56,469 nucleotides of DNA from Nitrospirota bacterium. GTDB taxonomy: Bacteria > Nitrospirota > Nitrospiria > Nitrospirales > UBA8639. Of this stretch, positions 1-8,922 are shown piece by piece; within the stretch, counting starts at the first letter, position 1; each line of letters opens with the position of its first letter. The notes beneath the pieces are model-generated. The model saw nothing but the letters and a program-made list of their open reading frames with translations. It made no database searches and was not told the DNA's origin. The stretch spans positions 1-56,469 of the forward strand of contig JAQBUF010000016.1 in the NCBI GenBank assembly GCA_027623995.1. The letters are read 5' to 3'. A program made the position numbers and the translations under genes.

Positions 1-134
1 ATCGTCGGATATTTCGCATCCCACGTCGGGCCCAATCGCTCGAATGCGGCTTCCGCCTCAGCCCACGTCGCGGCGCCATAGATGGCCTGCAGATCCCGCG
101 CCACGGCCCGCCGCTCTTTCCACACCACATACCG
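1..134 (-). pseudogene. IS256-type (mutator family) transposase fragment, runs off the window edge
   Basis: Read on the minus strand, this stretch encodes a continuous peptide with VVWKERRAVARDL, then IYGAATWAEAEAAFERLG, then WDAKYPTI. This matches the internal part of IS256-family transposases, where a W-K-(D/E)-R-(K/R) block, a D-L-x-x-I-Y block and a W-x-x-K-Y-P block follow one another. The upstream side, from about 135, no longer looks like transposase and the usual N-terminal half is missing, so this appears to be a truncated copy. The rest lies outside the window. The call rests on motif order only. Confidence 0.6.
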
Positions 135-485
135 CGGTGGCCCTCCTTCTCCCAGTGGAAATATCCAGTTTGGGAGAGAAGAAACCTCAATAAAAATCGT
201 TCTTTTTCCGATAACGTTAGAAGTTGAACATAAACTGAAGTAAACGAGGTGTCTTTACATTTGGACCCCTTCCTGTTCTTCTTGGTGAGACTGTGATCAA
301 GGGGAACGGTCCTGCCCAATGGCCTTGATCCTTAATCATTCGGAACCTGTGCCTTGATCTTTTTGCTGAAGCCTTCAACAATGAGGATAGGCGTTCGAGA
401 GGCTATCCTTTGATGTGGAAGATTCGGGAAATTCATAAATCCGAGGAAGCAGGGCCATAATTTACAAAAGGGATTGTCGAATCTC
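135..485. other. Non-coding stretch before the lytic transglycosylase gene
   Basis: No convincing coding frame, RNA gene or clear terminator is visible. It is the junction between the transposase remnant and the first housekeeping gene and presumably holds the promoter of that gene. No strong -35/-10 pair stands out. Confidence 0.4.
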
Positions 486-2732
486 ATGAAGAGTTGGCAT
501 GACAGGTTTCATCTGCCAGTGTTGCTCGTTGGAATTATTGGTGTGTTGTTGATTCTTGTTCTGATGGGCGCGCAGTCTTTGCCAGAGCCCCAAGTCCCAG
601 AAGTCACATGTCACGCCGCTCAGGAATGTTTCGATAACGCTATCTATTGGGCCGAAAATAATGCTCAGGATCTTGATGCCCATCGCGCGAATTTCCAACA
701 GATCCAAAGAGATTATTCTGAATCGGAATGGGCTAAGCGAGCCGGTCTCCGACTTGGACAGATCTTACTTGAGTCCCAACCGGGGGAAGCCCTTCCGTAT
801 TTAAAAGTGGCGGAAAACGACTTTCCACTATTGCGGGATTACATTCGGGTGTGGTTGGCAGATGCTTTGCGTCGGAATGGTTCAAGCCAAGATGCGGCTG
901 AGGTCTTTGAATCGATTGTAGCGACAGATCCCAACACCCTCCTGAAAAAGGAGATACATTACGGAGGTGGCTTTGCCTGGTATGAAGCCGGGCAATGTCA
1001 TCATGCGATTCATCATCTACAGAAAGCCCTCAAGCTGGATCCAGATTCAGATGATGCCCCGGTTGCGCTGCAAGACATTGCTGATTGCGCCAAGAAATTG
1101 AACCAAAACGCGCTGGTCGATGACAGTCTTCGTGAATTGTGGTGGCGGTATCCAGACTCCCCTGAAGCTCAGAAGGTGGCTGAAGAATTAAAGACTCACG
1201 ATGGCTCATGGAAGCTCTCCTTCGCCGATTATTTCCAGCGGGCACAGACCTATTATTCAACTGCTCATTTTGAACATGCGATTAGCGATCTGAATCGATT
1301 TTTGAATGGGCATCCTGACAGCCCAAGTCGCGAGAAGGGCCAATTTAAACTCGCCATGGCCCATGTGCGTCTCAAGCAATATCCTCAGGCAAGTGTCATC
1401 TTCAAGCAGTTGTCCAAAGGGCAATCGTCTTATCGAGGACAAGCGACCGAATGGTTGGCTCGTGTGTATCTTCGGCAAGGAAAAGGAGCACCGCTCATTA
1501 CGTTGAGTCAATCGCGCCTTTCTGGCGTCAAATCCAATGAACGATCTCAGATTCAATGGATGTGTGGAATTTGGTACGAAGATCAAGGCGATCTTCAAAT
1601 GGCGGTGAAGGCGTATCAACGTGCTGCGGACCTTGCTGGGTCGTCTCGCACGCGGAGCAATGCTTTATGGCGACAGGGATGGCTCTACTATCAACATGGA
1701 AATTTTGAACAGGCGCATACCACCTTCGCCGGCATTCTTAATCGAGCTAATGACCAACGTGAGGTTGCGAAGGTTCGGTACTGGGCCGGTCGCTCCTTGG
1801 CCAACCTTGGGGCTAATGAAAAAGCCCAAGAGCATTATCGCCGCGTAGCGCAAGACTTTCCCATGACCTACTATGGGCAACTCGCTCGCACTCGTTTGTC
1901 TCCTTTGCCCGTTGAGGTTCAAGAGGTCCCAGAGGTCGCACAGGAAACAGTCAAGGGAATGGAAATGACCTCTCAGACAAGGAGTCTTTTAGAGCAAGAT
2001 GCTCACTACCAAAAGGCCAATGCCTTAGCTGCACTTGGATGGAAGGAGAAAGCGGTTGTTGAATTGTTGGAGGCGAGTCATATTTTTCAATCAGCTCAGG
2101 ATGCGTTATTTGAGATTGCCGTGCAATTAGGAAAATTCGGCGCCTTTGACCAGGCCCTCCTGATTGCACGACGATATTTTAATGACTCGATTGAACGGCA
2201 ACGTGTTCCTCCTACGTCAGCCTTATGGTCCATTGCCTACCCCAATGGGTATCTTCCGATCATTCAAACCCATGCTGAGTCGCAGGTTGATCCCTATCTT
2301 GTGTCAGGAATTATTCGTGAAGAAAGTTTATATAATGCGGAGGCGTTATCTCCTGTGGGGGCGATTGGCCTTATGCAACTTATGCCAACCACCGCTCAAC
2401 GGGTGGCGAACCAAATTGCTTTACTATCATTTGAGCGCGACGATTTATTTACTGCGGAGGTCAACATTCAATTGGGTGTTCGGTATGTGGGCCAATTACT
2501 CAGGGAATATGATGGGAAAGTGATTCAGGTGATCGCTGCTTATAATGCCGGACCCAATGCGGTGAAGCGGTGGGCCAAAAAAAATGGGCATCGGGAAGCG
2601 GATGAGTTTGTGGAGTTGATTTCCTATAAAGAAACACGGCGGTATGTGAAGCGTGTGCTTACCAGCTATCATGTGTACCGTGATCTGTATGGTACCAGAT
2701 GTAGTGCCTCATCCCTTGACAAGAAATGTTGA
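486..2732 (+). CDS. slt: Soluble lytic murein transglycosylase with TPR-rich N-terminus (Slt70/MltE-like)
   Basis: The protein cleaves the MurNAc-GlcNAc bond of peptidoglycan with formation of a 1,6-anhydro end, acting in the periplasm. It is about 748 residues long. A hydrophobic segment near residues 12-30 is a signal anchor. Residues about 45-520 are helical TPR-like repeats (for example the ALKLDPDSDDAP and AHTTFAGIL stretches). The C-terminal 160 residues form the SLT lysozyme-like domain, with the catalytic Glu about residue 612 in IIREESLYN, followed by GAIGLMQLMPTTA and AAYNAGPNAVKRW. An in-frame TTG at 474 lies almost on top of the purine-rich AAAAGGGA, so ATG at 486 is preferred. 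The family is certain; the precise subtype is not. Confidence 0.9.
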   Translation: MKSWHDRFHLPVLLVGIIGVLLILVLMGAQSLPEPQVPEVTCHAAQECFDNAIYWAENNAQDLDAHRANFQQIQRDYSESEWAKRAGLRLGQILLESQPGEALPYLKVAENDFPLLRDYIRVWLADALRRNGSSQDAAEVFESIVATDPNTLLKKEIHYGGGFAWYEAGQCHHAIHHLQKALKLDPDSDDAPVALQDIADCAKKLNQNALVDDSLRELWWRYPDSPEAQKVAEELKTHDGSWKLSFADYFQRAQTYYSTAHFEHAISDLNRFLNGHPDSPSREKGQFKLAMAHVRLKQYPQASVIFKQLSKGQSSYRGQATEWLARVYLRQGKGAPLITLSQSRLSGVKSNERSQIQWMCGIWYEDQGDLQMAVKAYQRAADLAGSSRTRSNALWRQGWLYYQHGNFEQAHTTFAGILNRANDQREVAKVRYWAGRSLANLGANEKAQEHYRRVAQDFPMTYYGQLARTRLSPLPVEVQEVPEVAQETVKGMEMTSQTRSLLEQDAHYQKANALAALGWKEKAVVELLEASHIFQSAQDALFEIAVQLGKFGAFDQALLIARRYFNDSIERQRVPPTSALWSIAYPNGYLPIIQTHAESQVDPYLVSGIIREESLYNAEALSPVGAIGLMQLMPTTAQRVANQIALLSFERDDLFTAEVNIQLGVRYVGQLLREYDGKVIQVIAAYNAGPNAVKRWAKKNGHREADEFVELISYKETRRYVKRVLTSYHVYRDLYGTRCSASSLDKKC

Positions 2733-2778
2733 AGATTCTATAGTCTCGCAATTGTAGAATATCTAAGGGGTGATACTT

Positions 2779-3045
2779 ATGAGTTTAGAAAAAATGGAAG
2801 CTCTGGAAGTCCGAGTTAAACGATTGGTTGACATGGTTCAGCACTTAAAAGACGCGAATAATGGGCTTCAGCAGGATTTAGAACAAGCCCAACAGCGTCT
2901 TGTTCAACAGGAATCGCTCTCTCAGGATTGGGAAGAAGAACGTACCCACATTCGTACGCGAATTGAAAAAGTGCTTGATGATTTGCATTTTCTCGAAGCT
3001 CAAGAGACTGAGCTACAAGAGGTGACCAGTGACGAAAGCTATTGA
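2779..3045 (+). CDS. Small coiled-coil protein upstream of zapA (ZapB-like)
   Basis: This is an 88-residue, almost entirely helical protein rich in Glu, Gln and Leu with heptad-like spacing (MEALEVRVKRLVDMVQHLKD, then NNGLQQDLEQAQQRL). It has no membrane segment or enzyme motif. The start is ATG 2779, with AAGGGG at 2765-2770 eight bases before it; the in-frame GTG at 2770 lies inside that ribosome site. The 3' end overlaps zapA by 17 bases, so the two are translationally coupled. ZapB of proteobacteria is a short coiled coil that binds ZapA at the Z ring. The position supports such a role, but sequence alone cannot separate ZapB from other short coiled coils. Confidence 0.6.
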   Translation: MSLEKMEALEVRVKRLVDMVQHLKDANNGLQQDLEQAQQRLVQQESLSQDWEEERTHIRTRIEKVLDDLHFLEAQETELQEVTSDESY

Positions 3046-3325
3046 AGTGGATGTCTTTGGTCAACGGCTAGCCCTTCGAGGGGAGGCCGATGAGCAATAT
3101 GTCCACGAATTGGCCCAATATGTCGAGGGTCAAATGGACTCAGTGGCAAGGAATCTATCGACTTCTACACCTACGAAGGTTGCTATCTTGGCTGCCATTA
3201 ACATTGCAGACCAACTGTTTAAGCAGGAAAGTCGACGTCAGGCGGGAGATGCGGAGATCGACCGACGAGCGACTGGTCTTTTAGAATGTATTGACGCCCA
3301 AATTGGTGGAGATACAGTTCTCTAG
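3029..3325 (+). CDS. zapA: Cell division protein ZapA
   Basis: ZapA cross-links FtsZ protofilaments at midcell. The 98-residue protein has the family layout: an N-terminal beta segment (IEVDVFGQRLALRGEADEQY), the YVEGQMDSVARN helix, then the conserved VAILAAINIADQLFKQE segment and a C-terminal helix. Start GTG 3029 has AGAGGTG about five bases upstream. It overlaps the preceding coiled-coil gene and lies at the end of that small unit. Genes for FtsZ and FtsA are 25 kb downstream in the same window. Confidence 0.9.
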   Translation: MTKAIEVDVFGQRLALRGEADEQYVHELAQYVEGQMDSVARNLSTSTPTKVAILAAINIADQLFKQESRRQAGDAEIDRRATGLLECIDAQIGGDTVL

Positions 3326-3922
3326 GGTACTCTACTTGCAAGAGTATATTCGGTCTGTTAACGTTTGCGACACATTATTGAATAATGAAAAGTGCCTAAA
3401 CCGATTTGAGAGGCAATTGACATTTTTCTAGTGGATGTTGAATGAATGCATAGGCATTTTGAGGAATGAATTTTGGTTTTCTGAAAATTGACTACAGGGC
3501 ATGATTAAGCAAACTTTATGATGGTAAGTTGTTGGTCGGAAAGAGAAATCGCTGCGGTCTTCATAAGTAGATTGGTCATACATGTAAATTTCGTTTTGGC
3601 CAGACAAGACATTGCCCCTATCTACGAATGAAACCATATTATAGTCCGATCATGACTCAATGTGAAAAGCACTGGAAAATAGATTTTTTGTTGAATGGTC
3701 CCATTAACGCATTGTCCAGGTTTTTCCCATTGTAGATGCCAGTTTTAATGCGAGATTCTTGCCTCGTTCAATTTCGCACCTCCTAAGGCTTCCAATGCCT
3801 TAGTTCCTTTCTCCATCCCCTAGACATATTGACAAAAGTTTCAGAGGGCCTGCTGTACTAATTGTATTGGTCCGCGGGCATTTGTGTCGCCACATGACGT
3901 GGCCAGGAAGGGGATGACTACC
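3326..3922. other. About 600-bp AT-rich gap between zapA and rny
   Basis: No plausible coding frame is seen. A perfect 7-bp stem CTAAGGC/GCCTTAG with a 7-base loop lies at 3783-3803, followed by a pyrimidine-rich tail, and may be a weak terminator. A TTGACA hexamer at 3829-3834 lacks a well-placed -10. In many bacteria the gene after zapA is 6S RNA (ssrS). I looked for its long, nearly self-complementary rod and could not recognise it by eye, so the region may still hide an unannotated RNA. Confidence 0.4.
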
Positions 3923-5491
3923 ATGACAACGACAATCGCTATATCAATTGCCGTGGGTATCCTTGGGATCGCGTTGGGTTTTTTCCTGAACGGGGTGGTT
4001 CAACGCAATCGATTGGAAACTCAACGGAGTAATGTTGAAGAGCAAATGCGTCAGCTGACGGCGTCTGCTGAACGTGAGGCAGAAAATCTTACGAAAGAAG
4101 CCAAGATTGAAGCGAAAGATCTCTTGTTTCAAGCCAAATCCGAACTTGAAAAAAAGGAAAAGGATAAGCGTGGCGAGCTTCAAAGCCTGGAAAAGCGTCT
4201 GACTCAGCGCGAAGAGGGCCTAGAACGTAAAGTTTCCACTATTGATCGAAAAGAAGAGGAGTCTCGCAAGCGGGATCGTTCGCTGGAGCAACGCGAAGAA
4301 TCTTTGAAGAAAAAAGAACAGGTGTGTGAACAAACGGTCAGGGATCACCGCGAGGCTTTAGAGCGAGTGGCAGGCCTGACGATGGATGAAGCTAAGCGTC
4401 AGTTATTGGCCGAGATTGAGACCGAGGCGCGGATTGAAGCGACGGGTTTGACTAAGCGCATTCTGGATGAGACGCGTGAAACGGCCGATCGTGAAGCCCG
4501 ACAAATTGTGACCAACTCGATTCAGCGAATTACCCGGGATTATGTCAATGAAGCGACAATCTCTGTTATCCCGTTAGCTAGTGAGGGAATGAAGGGGAGA
4601 ATTATTGGCCGGGAAGGCCGAAACATTCGCGCGTTGGAAGCAGCGACGGGTGTTGATTTAATTGTGGACGAAACACCAGAAGCGGTGATTGTGTCAGGTT
4701 TTGATCCGCTTCGCCGTGAAGTGGCCAAGGTGGCATTGGAACGACTCATGGCGGATGGCCGGATTCATCCCACTCGCATTGAAGAAGTCGTGGAAAAAGT
4801 CAAAGGTGATCTGGATAAACTCATGCGGGAGGAAGCCGAGAAAGTTATTTTTGAAGTGGGTCTTTCTGACTTTCATCCTGAAATCGTGAAAATGTTAGGT
4901 CGGTTGCGATATCGACTCAGTTATGGACAAAACAATCTCTATCATGCGCGCGAGGCAGCCTTTATTTGTGGAATTATGGCTGCGGAGCTTGGGTTGGATA
5001 TCAAGTTAGCCAAACGCGGGGCCTTGCTCCACGACATTGGTAAAGTTGTGAGTCACGAGGAAGAAGGCACGCATGCCATGTTAGGGGCGGAGATGGCCAA
5101 AAAATATGGTGAGTCCGAGAAGATCGTCAACGCCATTGCTGCCCATCATGAACAAGTGGAGCCGATTTGTCCGGAATCCGTGCTCGTGGCTGCCGCCGAG
5201 GCGTTGTCCGCCGCACGACCGGGGGCTCGCCGTGAGACCTTAGAAGCCTATGTCAAGAGATTAGAAAAGCTGGAAGCTCTTGCCACTGGGTTCGATGGTG
5301 TGGATAAAGCCTATGCCATTCAAGCCGGGCGGGAAGTTCGTGTGATCGTTCGTCAGGGTGAACTTTCGGATAGTGAAGCCTTTCGATTGTCACGGGATCT
5401 TTCTAAAAAAATTGAACAGGAAATGACCTATCCTGGTCAAATCAAGATTACCGTCATTCGTGAGAGCCGTTACATAGAGTTTGCAAAGTAA
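3923..5491 (+). CDS. rny: Ribonuclease Y
   Basis: RNase Y is a membrane-anchored endoribonuclease that initiates mRNA decay. The 522-residue product has the full family layout: an N-terminal membrane helix (about residues 3-21), a long charged coiled coil (about 25-180), a KH RNA-binding domain around GRIIGREGRNIRALE, then the HD domain with the metal-binding HDIGK at about 370-374 and IAAHHEQVEP. ATG 3923 is preferred over the earlier GTG 3884 and ATG 3914 because AGGAAGGGG at 3905-3913 is correctly spaced and the protein then begins directly with its membrane helix. The ymdB-type gene follows 27 bases later, a common pairing. Confidence 0.95.
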   Translation: MTTTIAISIAVGILGIALGFFLNGVVQRNRLETQRSNVEEQMRQLTASAEREAENLTKEAKIEAKDLLFQAKSELEKKEKDKRGELQSLEKRLTQREEGLERKVSTIDRKEEESRKRDRSLEQREESLKKKEQVCEQTVRDHREALERVAGLTMDEAKRQLLAEIETEARIEATGLTKRILDETRETADREARQIVTNSIQRITRDYVNEATISVIPLASEGMKGRIIGREGRNIRALEAATGVDLIVDETPEAVIVSGFDPLRREVAKVALERLMADGRIHPTRIEEVVEKVKGDLDKLMREEAEKVIFEVGLSDFHPEIVKMLGRLRYRLSYGQNNLYHAREAAFICGIMAAELGLDIKLAKRGALLHDIGKVVSHEEEGTHAMLGAEMAKKYGESEKIVNAIAAHHEQVEPICPESVLVAAAEALSAARPGARRETLEAYVKRLEKLEALATGFDGVDKAYAIQAGREVRVIVRQGELSDSEAFRLSRDLSKKIEQEMTYPGQIKITVIRESRYIEFAK

Positions 5492-5518
5492 TGAGCATCA
5501 GTGTCATAGGGGGCGTGA

Positions 5519-6298
5519 GTGGTTATTCTGTTTATTGGTGATATTATTGGGGAACCTGGTCGCCGGATTATTGCCAGTAAACTTCACAAAGTCGTTGAGA
5601 CTCATCATGTTGATTTGATTTTCGGCAATGGGGAAAACGTCGCAGGTGGATTTGGCATTACCGAAGAGTTAGCCGAAGACCTTTTTGATTTAGGTCTATC
5701 CGTGATCACGACAGGGAACCATGCCTGGGACCAAAAGGAAACCCTCAATTATATTCGAAAAGAACCTCGTCTGTTACGTCCAGCTAATTATCCTGAAGGC
5801 GCACCTGGGAAGGGTACCTTGGTGATGGATCTGCCGAGCGGGGGAAACGTTGGAATTCTTCAAGTGATGGGCCGCGCCTTTATGCCGATATTAGATTGCC
5901 CGTTTCAAGTGGCGAGACGGGAGGTCGCTAAACTTCGAGAGCAAACCAAGACGATTATTGTCGATATGCATGCCGAAACCACATCAGAAAAAATGGCCAT
6001 GGGACATTTTTTGGATGGTCAGGTCACCGCGGTCGTGGGTACGCATACTCATGTTCAAACCGCCGATGAACAAATCTTGTCCAAAGGGACGGCCTATCTG
6101 ACAGATATCGGAATGACCGGGCCAGTTCATTCGGTCATTGGATTTAAAAAAGACATGGTCATTGAAAAATTTCTCACGCAAATGCCACGCCGATTTGAAG
6201 TGGCGACAGGGCCCGCTGTGCTCCAGGCCGCGTTAATCGAGTTTGATCTCAATACTGGGAAAGCCGTGGGTATCAGTCGTGTGAGAGAGTTTGATTAA
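5519..6298 (+). CDS. ymdB: YmdB/TIGR00282-family metallophosphoesterase
   Basis: Members are dimetal phosphodiesterases; the Bacillus YmdB hydrolyses 2',3'-cyclic nucleotides. The 259-residue protein shows the family's metal ligands in order: FIGDIIGEPG (Asp 8), FGNGENVAGG, TTGNHAWDQKE, DMHAETTSEK and GTHTHVQTAD. The start is GTG 5519, with AGGGGG about five bases upstream. It sits between rny and xseA, the usual context in this type of genome, and may act with RNase Y in RNA turnover, which is an inference from linkage only. Confidence 0.92.
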   Translation: MVILFIGDIIGEPGRRIIASKLHKVVETHHVDLIFGNGENVAGGFGITEELAEDLFDLGLSVITTGNHAWDQKETLNYIRKEPRLLRPANYPEGAPGKGTLVMDLPSGGNVGILQVMGRAFMPILDCPFQVARREVAKLREQTKTIIVDMHAETTSEKMAMGHFLDGQVTAVVGTHTHVQTADEQILSKGTAYLTDIGMTGPVHSVIGFKKDMVIEKFLTQMPRRFEVATGPAVLQAALIEFDLNTGKAVGISRVREFD

Positions 6299-6309
6299 TT
6301 GCCTTCGTT

Positions 6310-7659
6310 GTGTCCTTAACCCCACCTACTGCCTACACCGTTACCGAACTGACCGCGAACATTCGTACGTCTCTTGAGCGCACGTTCTCTGATATTTGGG
6401 TTGAAGGAGAAGTGTCGAATCTCGCGACCCCAAATTCCGGTCATGTGTATTTCACGTTAAAAGACGACAAGAGCCAAATTAAGGCGGTGGTGTTTCGTCG
6501 TACCGCAGCCTTGTTGCGGTTTGCCATGGAAAATGGGCTCCAGGTGATCGTACGTGGAAGAGTGACGGTCTATGAGCCTCGCGGCGATTATCAGGTGCTG
6601 GTGGATTCGATTGAGCCACAAGGCGTCGGAGCCTTGCAGCTGGCCTATGAACAGCTCAAAACGAAGCTGGAAAAAGAAGGGTTGTTTGATTTGTCAATCA
6701 AACAACCCTTGCCATTTTTGCCGAACAGAGTTGGCATCATTACCTCACAGACCGGCGCGGCCCTTCGCGATATTCTTACGGTTCTTCACCGTCGCTGTCC
6801 CATTATCAATGTGCTGCTCTATCCTGTGCCCGTTCAGGGTGAGGGGGCTGCCGTTCATATTGCTAATGCCATTGAACGGTGTGATGCGCAAGGGGAGGTG
6901 GACGTCATGATTGTTGGTCGAGGCGGAGGGTCATGGGAAGATTTGTGGTCCTTCAATGAAGAGGTCGTTGTGCGAGCCTTGGCCAAGTGTCGAACGCCCG
7001 TCGTGTCTGCGGTTGGTCATGAGATCGACGTGACCCTGGCAGATTTCGCGGCTGACTATCGAGCCCCGACGCCTTCGGCTGCGGCTGAAGCCGTATCACC
7101 TGTACTTGATGAGTTTCGAGCAAGCCTTCAGGCGTATGGGGAACGCGTGCTCCAAGGGATGCAGAATCAATTAGCCACGATTCGCCATCAGTTACAATCA
7201 GTCTATCGAGGGCTTCCAGATCCACAATTTATTCTTCAGTCTCGTATTCAGAGAATTGACGAACTGGAGCATCGAATGAAGCGGGCCATGCGAGGTCTCC
7301 ACCGGGAGCTTCGTCCAAATGTCAGGGCTCTATGCTCGGCATTAATGCAGCAAAGTCCGCATCAAGCTATCGCGCGGGCCTCGGTGCATGTGCATCAATA
7401 TATTTCCCAACTCCGGAGAGCGATGCCAGTGGCCGTGAATGCGAAGCGCCATAAGTTTCATGCGGTCGTCATCTCTTTGCAGACATTAAATCCGCTCGCC
7501 ATTCTTTCTCGTGGATACAGTGTGTTGGAGCATCAACCCAGTGGGGATATTGTGAGAAGCCGAATGCAGGTTCAACCAGGTGATCATGTTCGAGCCTTAC
7601 TTTCAGATGGCTCCTTGTCCTGTGTGATTGAGCGAGTTGATTCGAAGGATGATCCTTGA
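6310..7659 (+). CDS. xseA: Exodeoxyribonuclease VII large subunit
   Basis: XseA with XseB forms ExoVII, which degrades single-stranded DNA in both directions. The 449-residue product has an N-terminal OB-fold domain (about 8-110; EGEVSNLATPNSGHVYFTLK), the catalytic domain with RVGIITSQTGAALRDI and GRGGGSWEDLWSFN, SAVGHEIDVTLADFAADYRAPTP split across the conserved region, a helical coiled-coil arm, and the C-terminal ILSRGYSVL motif. The start is GTG 6310, twelve bases after the preceding gene. The stop codon lies within the -35 box of the next promoter. Confidence 0.95.
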   Translation: MSLTPPTAYTVTELTANIRTSLERTFSDIWVEGEVSNLATPNSGHVYFTLKDDKSQIKAVVFRRTAALLRFAMENGLQVIVRGRVTVYEPRGDYQVLVDSIEPQGVGALQLAYEQLKTKLEKEGLFDLSIKQPLPFLPNRVGIITSQTGAALRDILTVLHRRCPIINVLLYPVPVQGEGAAVHIANAIERCDAQGEVDVMIVGRGGGSWEDLWSFNEEVVVRALAKCRTPVVSAVGHEIDVTLADFAADYRAPTPSAAAEAVSPVLDEFRASLQAYGERVLQGMQNQLATIRHQLQSVYRGLPDPQFILQSRIQRIDELEHRMKRAMRGLHRELRPNVRALCSALMQQSPHQAIARASVHVHQYISQLRRAMPVAVNAKRHKFHAVVISLQTLNPLAILSRGYSVLEHQPSGDIVRSRMQVQPGDHVRALLSDGSLSCVIERVDSKDDP

Positions 7660-7683
7660 CCCCAGGAAGGGGCAGCGTATAAT
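7656..7683 (+). promoter_or_regulatory. Strong sigma70-type promoter at the end of xseA, reading into xseB
   Basis: TTGACC at 7656-7661 and TATAAT at 7678-7683 are separated by 16 bases, a near-consensus promoter. The -35 hexamer includes the xseA stop codon. Transcription would start near 7690, giving a leader of about 120 nt before xseB at 7810. That leader contains two copies of the palindrome AGGCCT about 30 bases apart. It could simply express xseB-tlyA, or include a small RNA. Confidence 0.65.
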
Positions 7684-7809
7684 GGCGTGAGGCCTAAAAT
7701 CTGTATTGCTGAAAGGGTAAAGGCCTAGGACAAAATTAGTGTTTATGATCCGCCTTAGTTTTATCATGAGCGGTCATGTATCGAGAATGCCAAACGAATA
7801 AGGAAACAT

Positions 7810-8049
7810 ATGGCAGCCATAAAATTTGAAGATGCGTTATCGAGGCTAGAGACGATTGTCAATGAATTGGAAAAAGGTGATCTGCCTTTGGACGGTTCAC
7901 TGAAAATCTTTGAAGAAGGCATCAAGCTGTCAAAGACGTGTTTGAAAATGCTCGATGACGCGGAACGAAAAGTTGAAATCCTTGTGCAGGAAACAGGGGG
8001 GAAAACACGACTCCAAGCGTTTAGTGTGGAAAAAGAAGATACGATATAA
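7810..8049 (+). CDS. xseB: Exodeoxyribonuclease VII small subunit
   Basis: The 79-residue product matches XseB: FEDALSRLETIVNELEKGDL, then LDGSLKIFEEGIKLSKTC, two helices that pack on the XseA arm in the ExoVII complex. The start is ATG 7810, preceded by AAGGAAA. It is separated from xseA by 150 bp that carry their own promoter, so the small subunit may be expressed partly independently of the large one. Confidence 0.92.
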   Translation: MAAIKFEDALSRLETIVNELEKGDLPLDGSLKIFEEGIKLSKTCLKMLDDAERKVEILVQETGGKTRLQAFSVEKEDTI

Positions 8050-8127
8050 GTTTTTCACGGCGGAGACCCTCCGTCTCGGCGTCTTCCTTGTCCGAGAGCA
8101 TCCTCTCGCGATTATACTTCAAAATGT

Positions 8128-8886
8128 ATGACTCATCAGAAGAAGATTCCCAAACAGCGTCTCGATGGTGTCCTTGTTGAGCGTGGGCTCGTGCCTAGTC
8201 GAGAGCAAGCCGGTCGTGTCATCTTAGCGGGGCTCGTCACCGTCAATGGGCAGAAGGTAGATAAGCGCGCCAAGCTGATAGACGAAACCGCCACGGTTGA
8301 TGTGGCGTCATTAGCTTCGGCGTATGTCAGTCGGGCAGGGGATAAACTTGTGGGGGCCCTAGAGGCGTTTCACATTTCTTGCGAGGGTGTGACAGCCATG
8401 GATGTCGGGGCATCTACCGGTGGCTTTACCGATTGCCTGTTGCAACAGGGTGCGAAACGCGTCTATGCCATTGATGTCGGATACGGGCAATTAGATTGGC
8501 GCCTTCGCAATGATCCGAGAGTTGTGGTGATGGAGCGATGTAATATTCGTCACCTGCCTGAGGATTCCATTCCTGAACCCATTGTTCTTGGGGTCATTGA
8601 CGTCTCATTTATTTCCTTAAGGCTTGTCCTCCCCTGTGTGGTGAAATTTCTTGCGGCGCATGCCCAAGTGATAGCATTGGTCAAACCTCAATTTGAAGCT
8701 GGCATTAAACAGGTTGGCCGTGGAGGCATTGTTCGTGATGATGCTGTGCGTGCGGCAGTTCTTGACAATGTAAAAATAATAGCGAAAAATCTCGGTTTTT
8801 CTTGTCTCGGCCATCTCGATTCTCCTGTGGTTGGGAAAAAGGGAAATCGAGAAATGTTGTTGGGCTTGCAGTGGGTCTCTGTGTAG
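8128..8886 (+). CDS. tlyA: TlyA family rRNA (cytidine-2'-O)-methyltransferase
   Basis: The protein joins an N-terminal S4 RNA-binding domain (about residues 9-70, RLDGVLVERGLVPSREQAGR) to an FtsJ-like SAM methyltransferase domain (AMDVGASTGGFTDCLLQQGA, then RVYAIDVGYGQLDW; VIDVSFISL; ALVKPQFEAG). TlyA proteins 2'-O-methylate 16S and/or 23S rRNA. It is 252 residues, normal for the family. Older annotations call it hemolysin. It follows xseB, a common neighbourhood. Confidence 0.93.
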   Translation: MTHQKKIPKQRLDGVLVERGLVPSREQAGRVILAGLVTVNGQKVDKRAKLIDETATVDVASLASAYVSRAGDKLVGALEAFHISCEGVTAMDVGASTGGFTDCLLQQGAKRVYAIDVGYGQLDWRLRNDPRVVVMERCNIRHLPEDSIPEPIVLGVIDVSFISLRLVLPCVVKFLAAHAQVIALVKPQFEAGIKQVGRGGIVRDDAVRAAVLDNVKIIAKNLGFSCLGHLDSPVVGKKGNREMLLGLQWVSV

Positions 8887-8922
8887 CGCAACCCGACTGC
8901 GGAATTAGTCGAAAGGGTGTTC

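Noticed and set aside
1030-1260. Antisense frames within slt and most other genes
   Set aside because: They overlap well-supported genes, lack ribosome sites and have no recognisable features.
3326-3880. 6S RNA gene after zapA
   Set aside because: Position is suggestive but I could not see the required self-complementary rod structure by eye.
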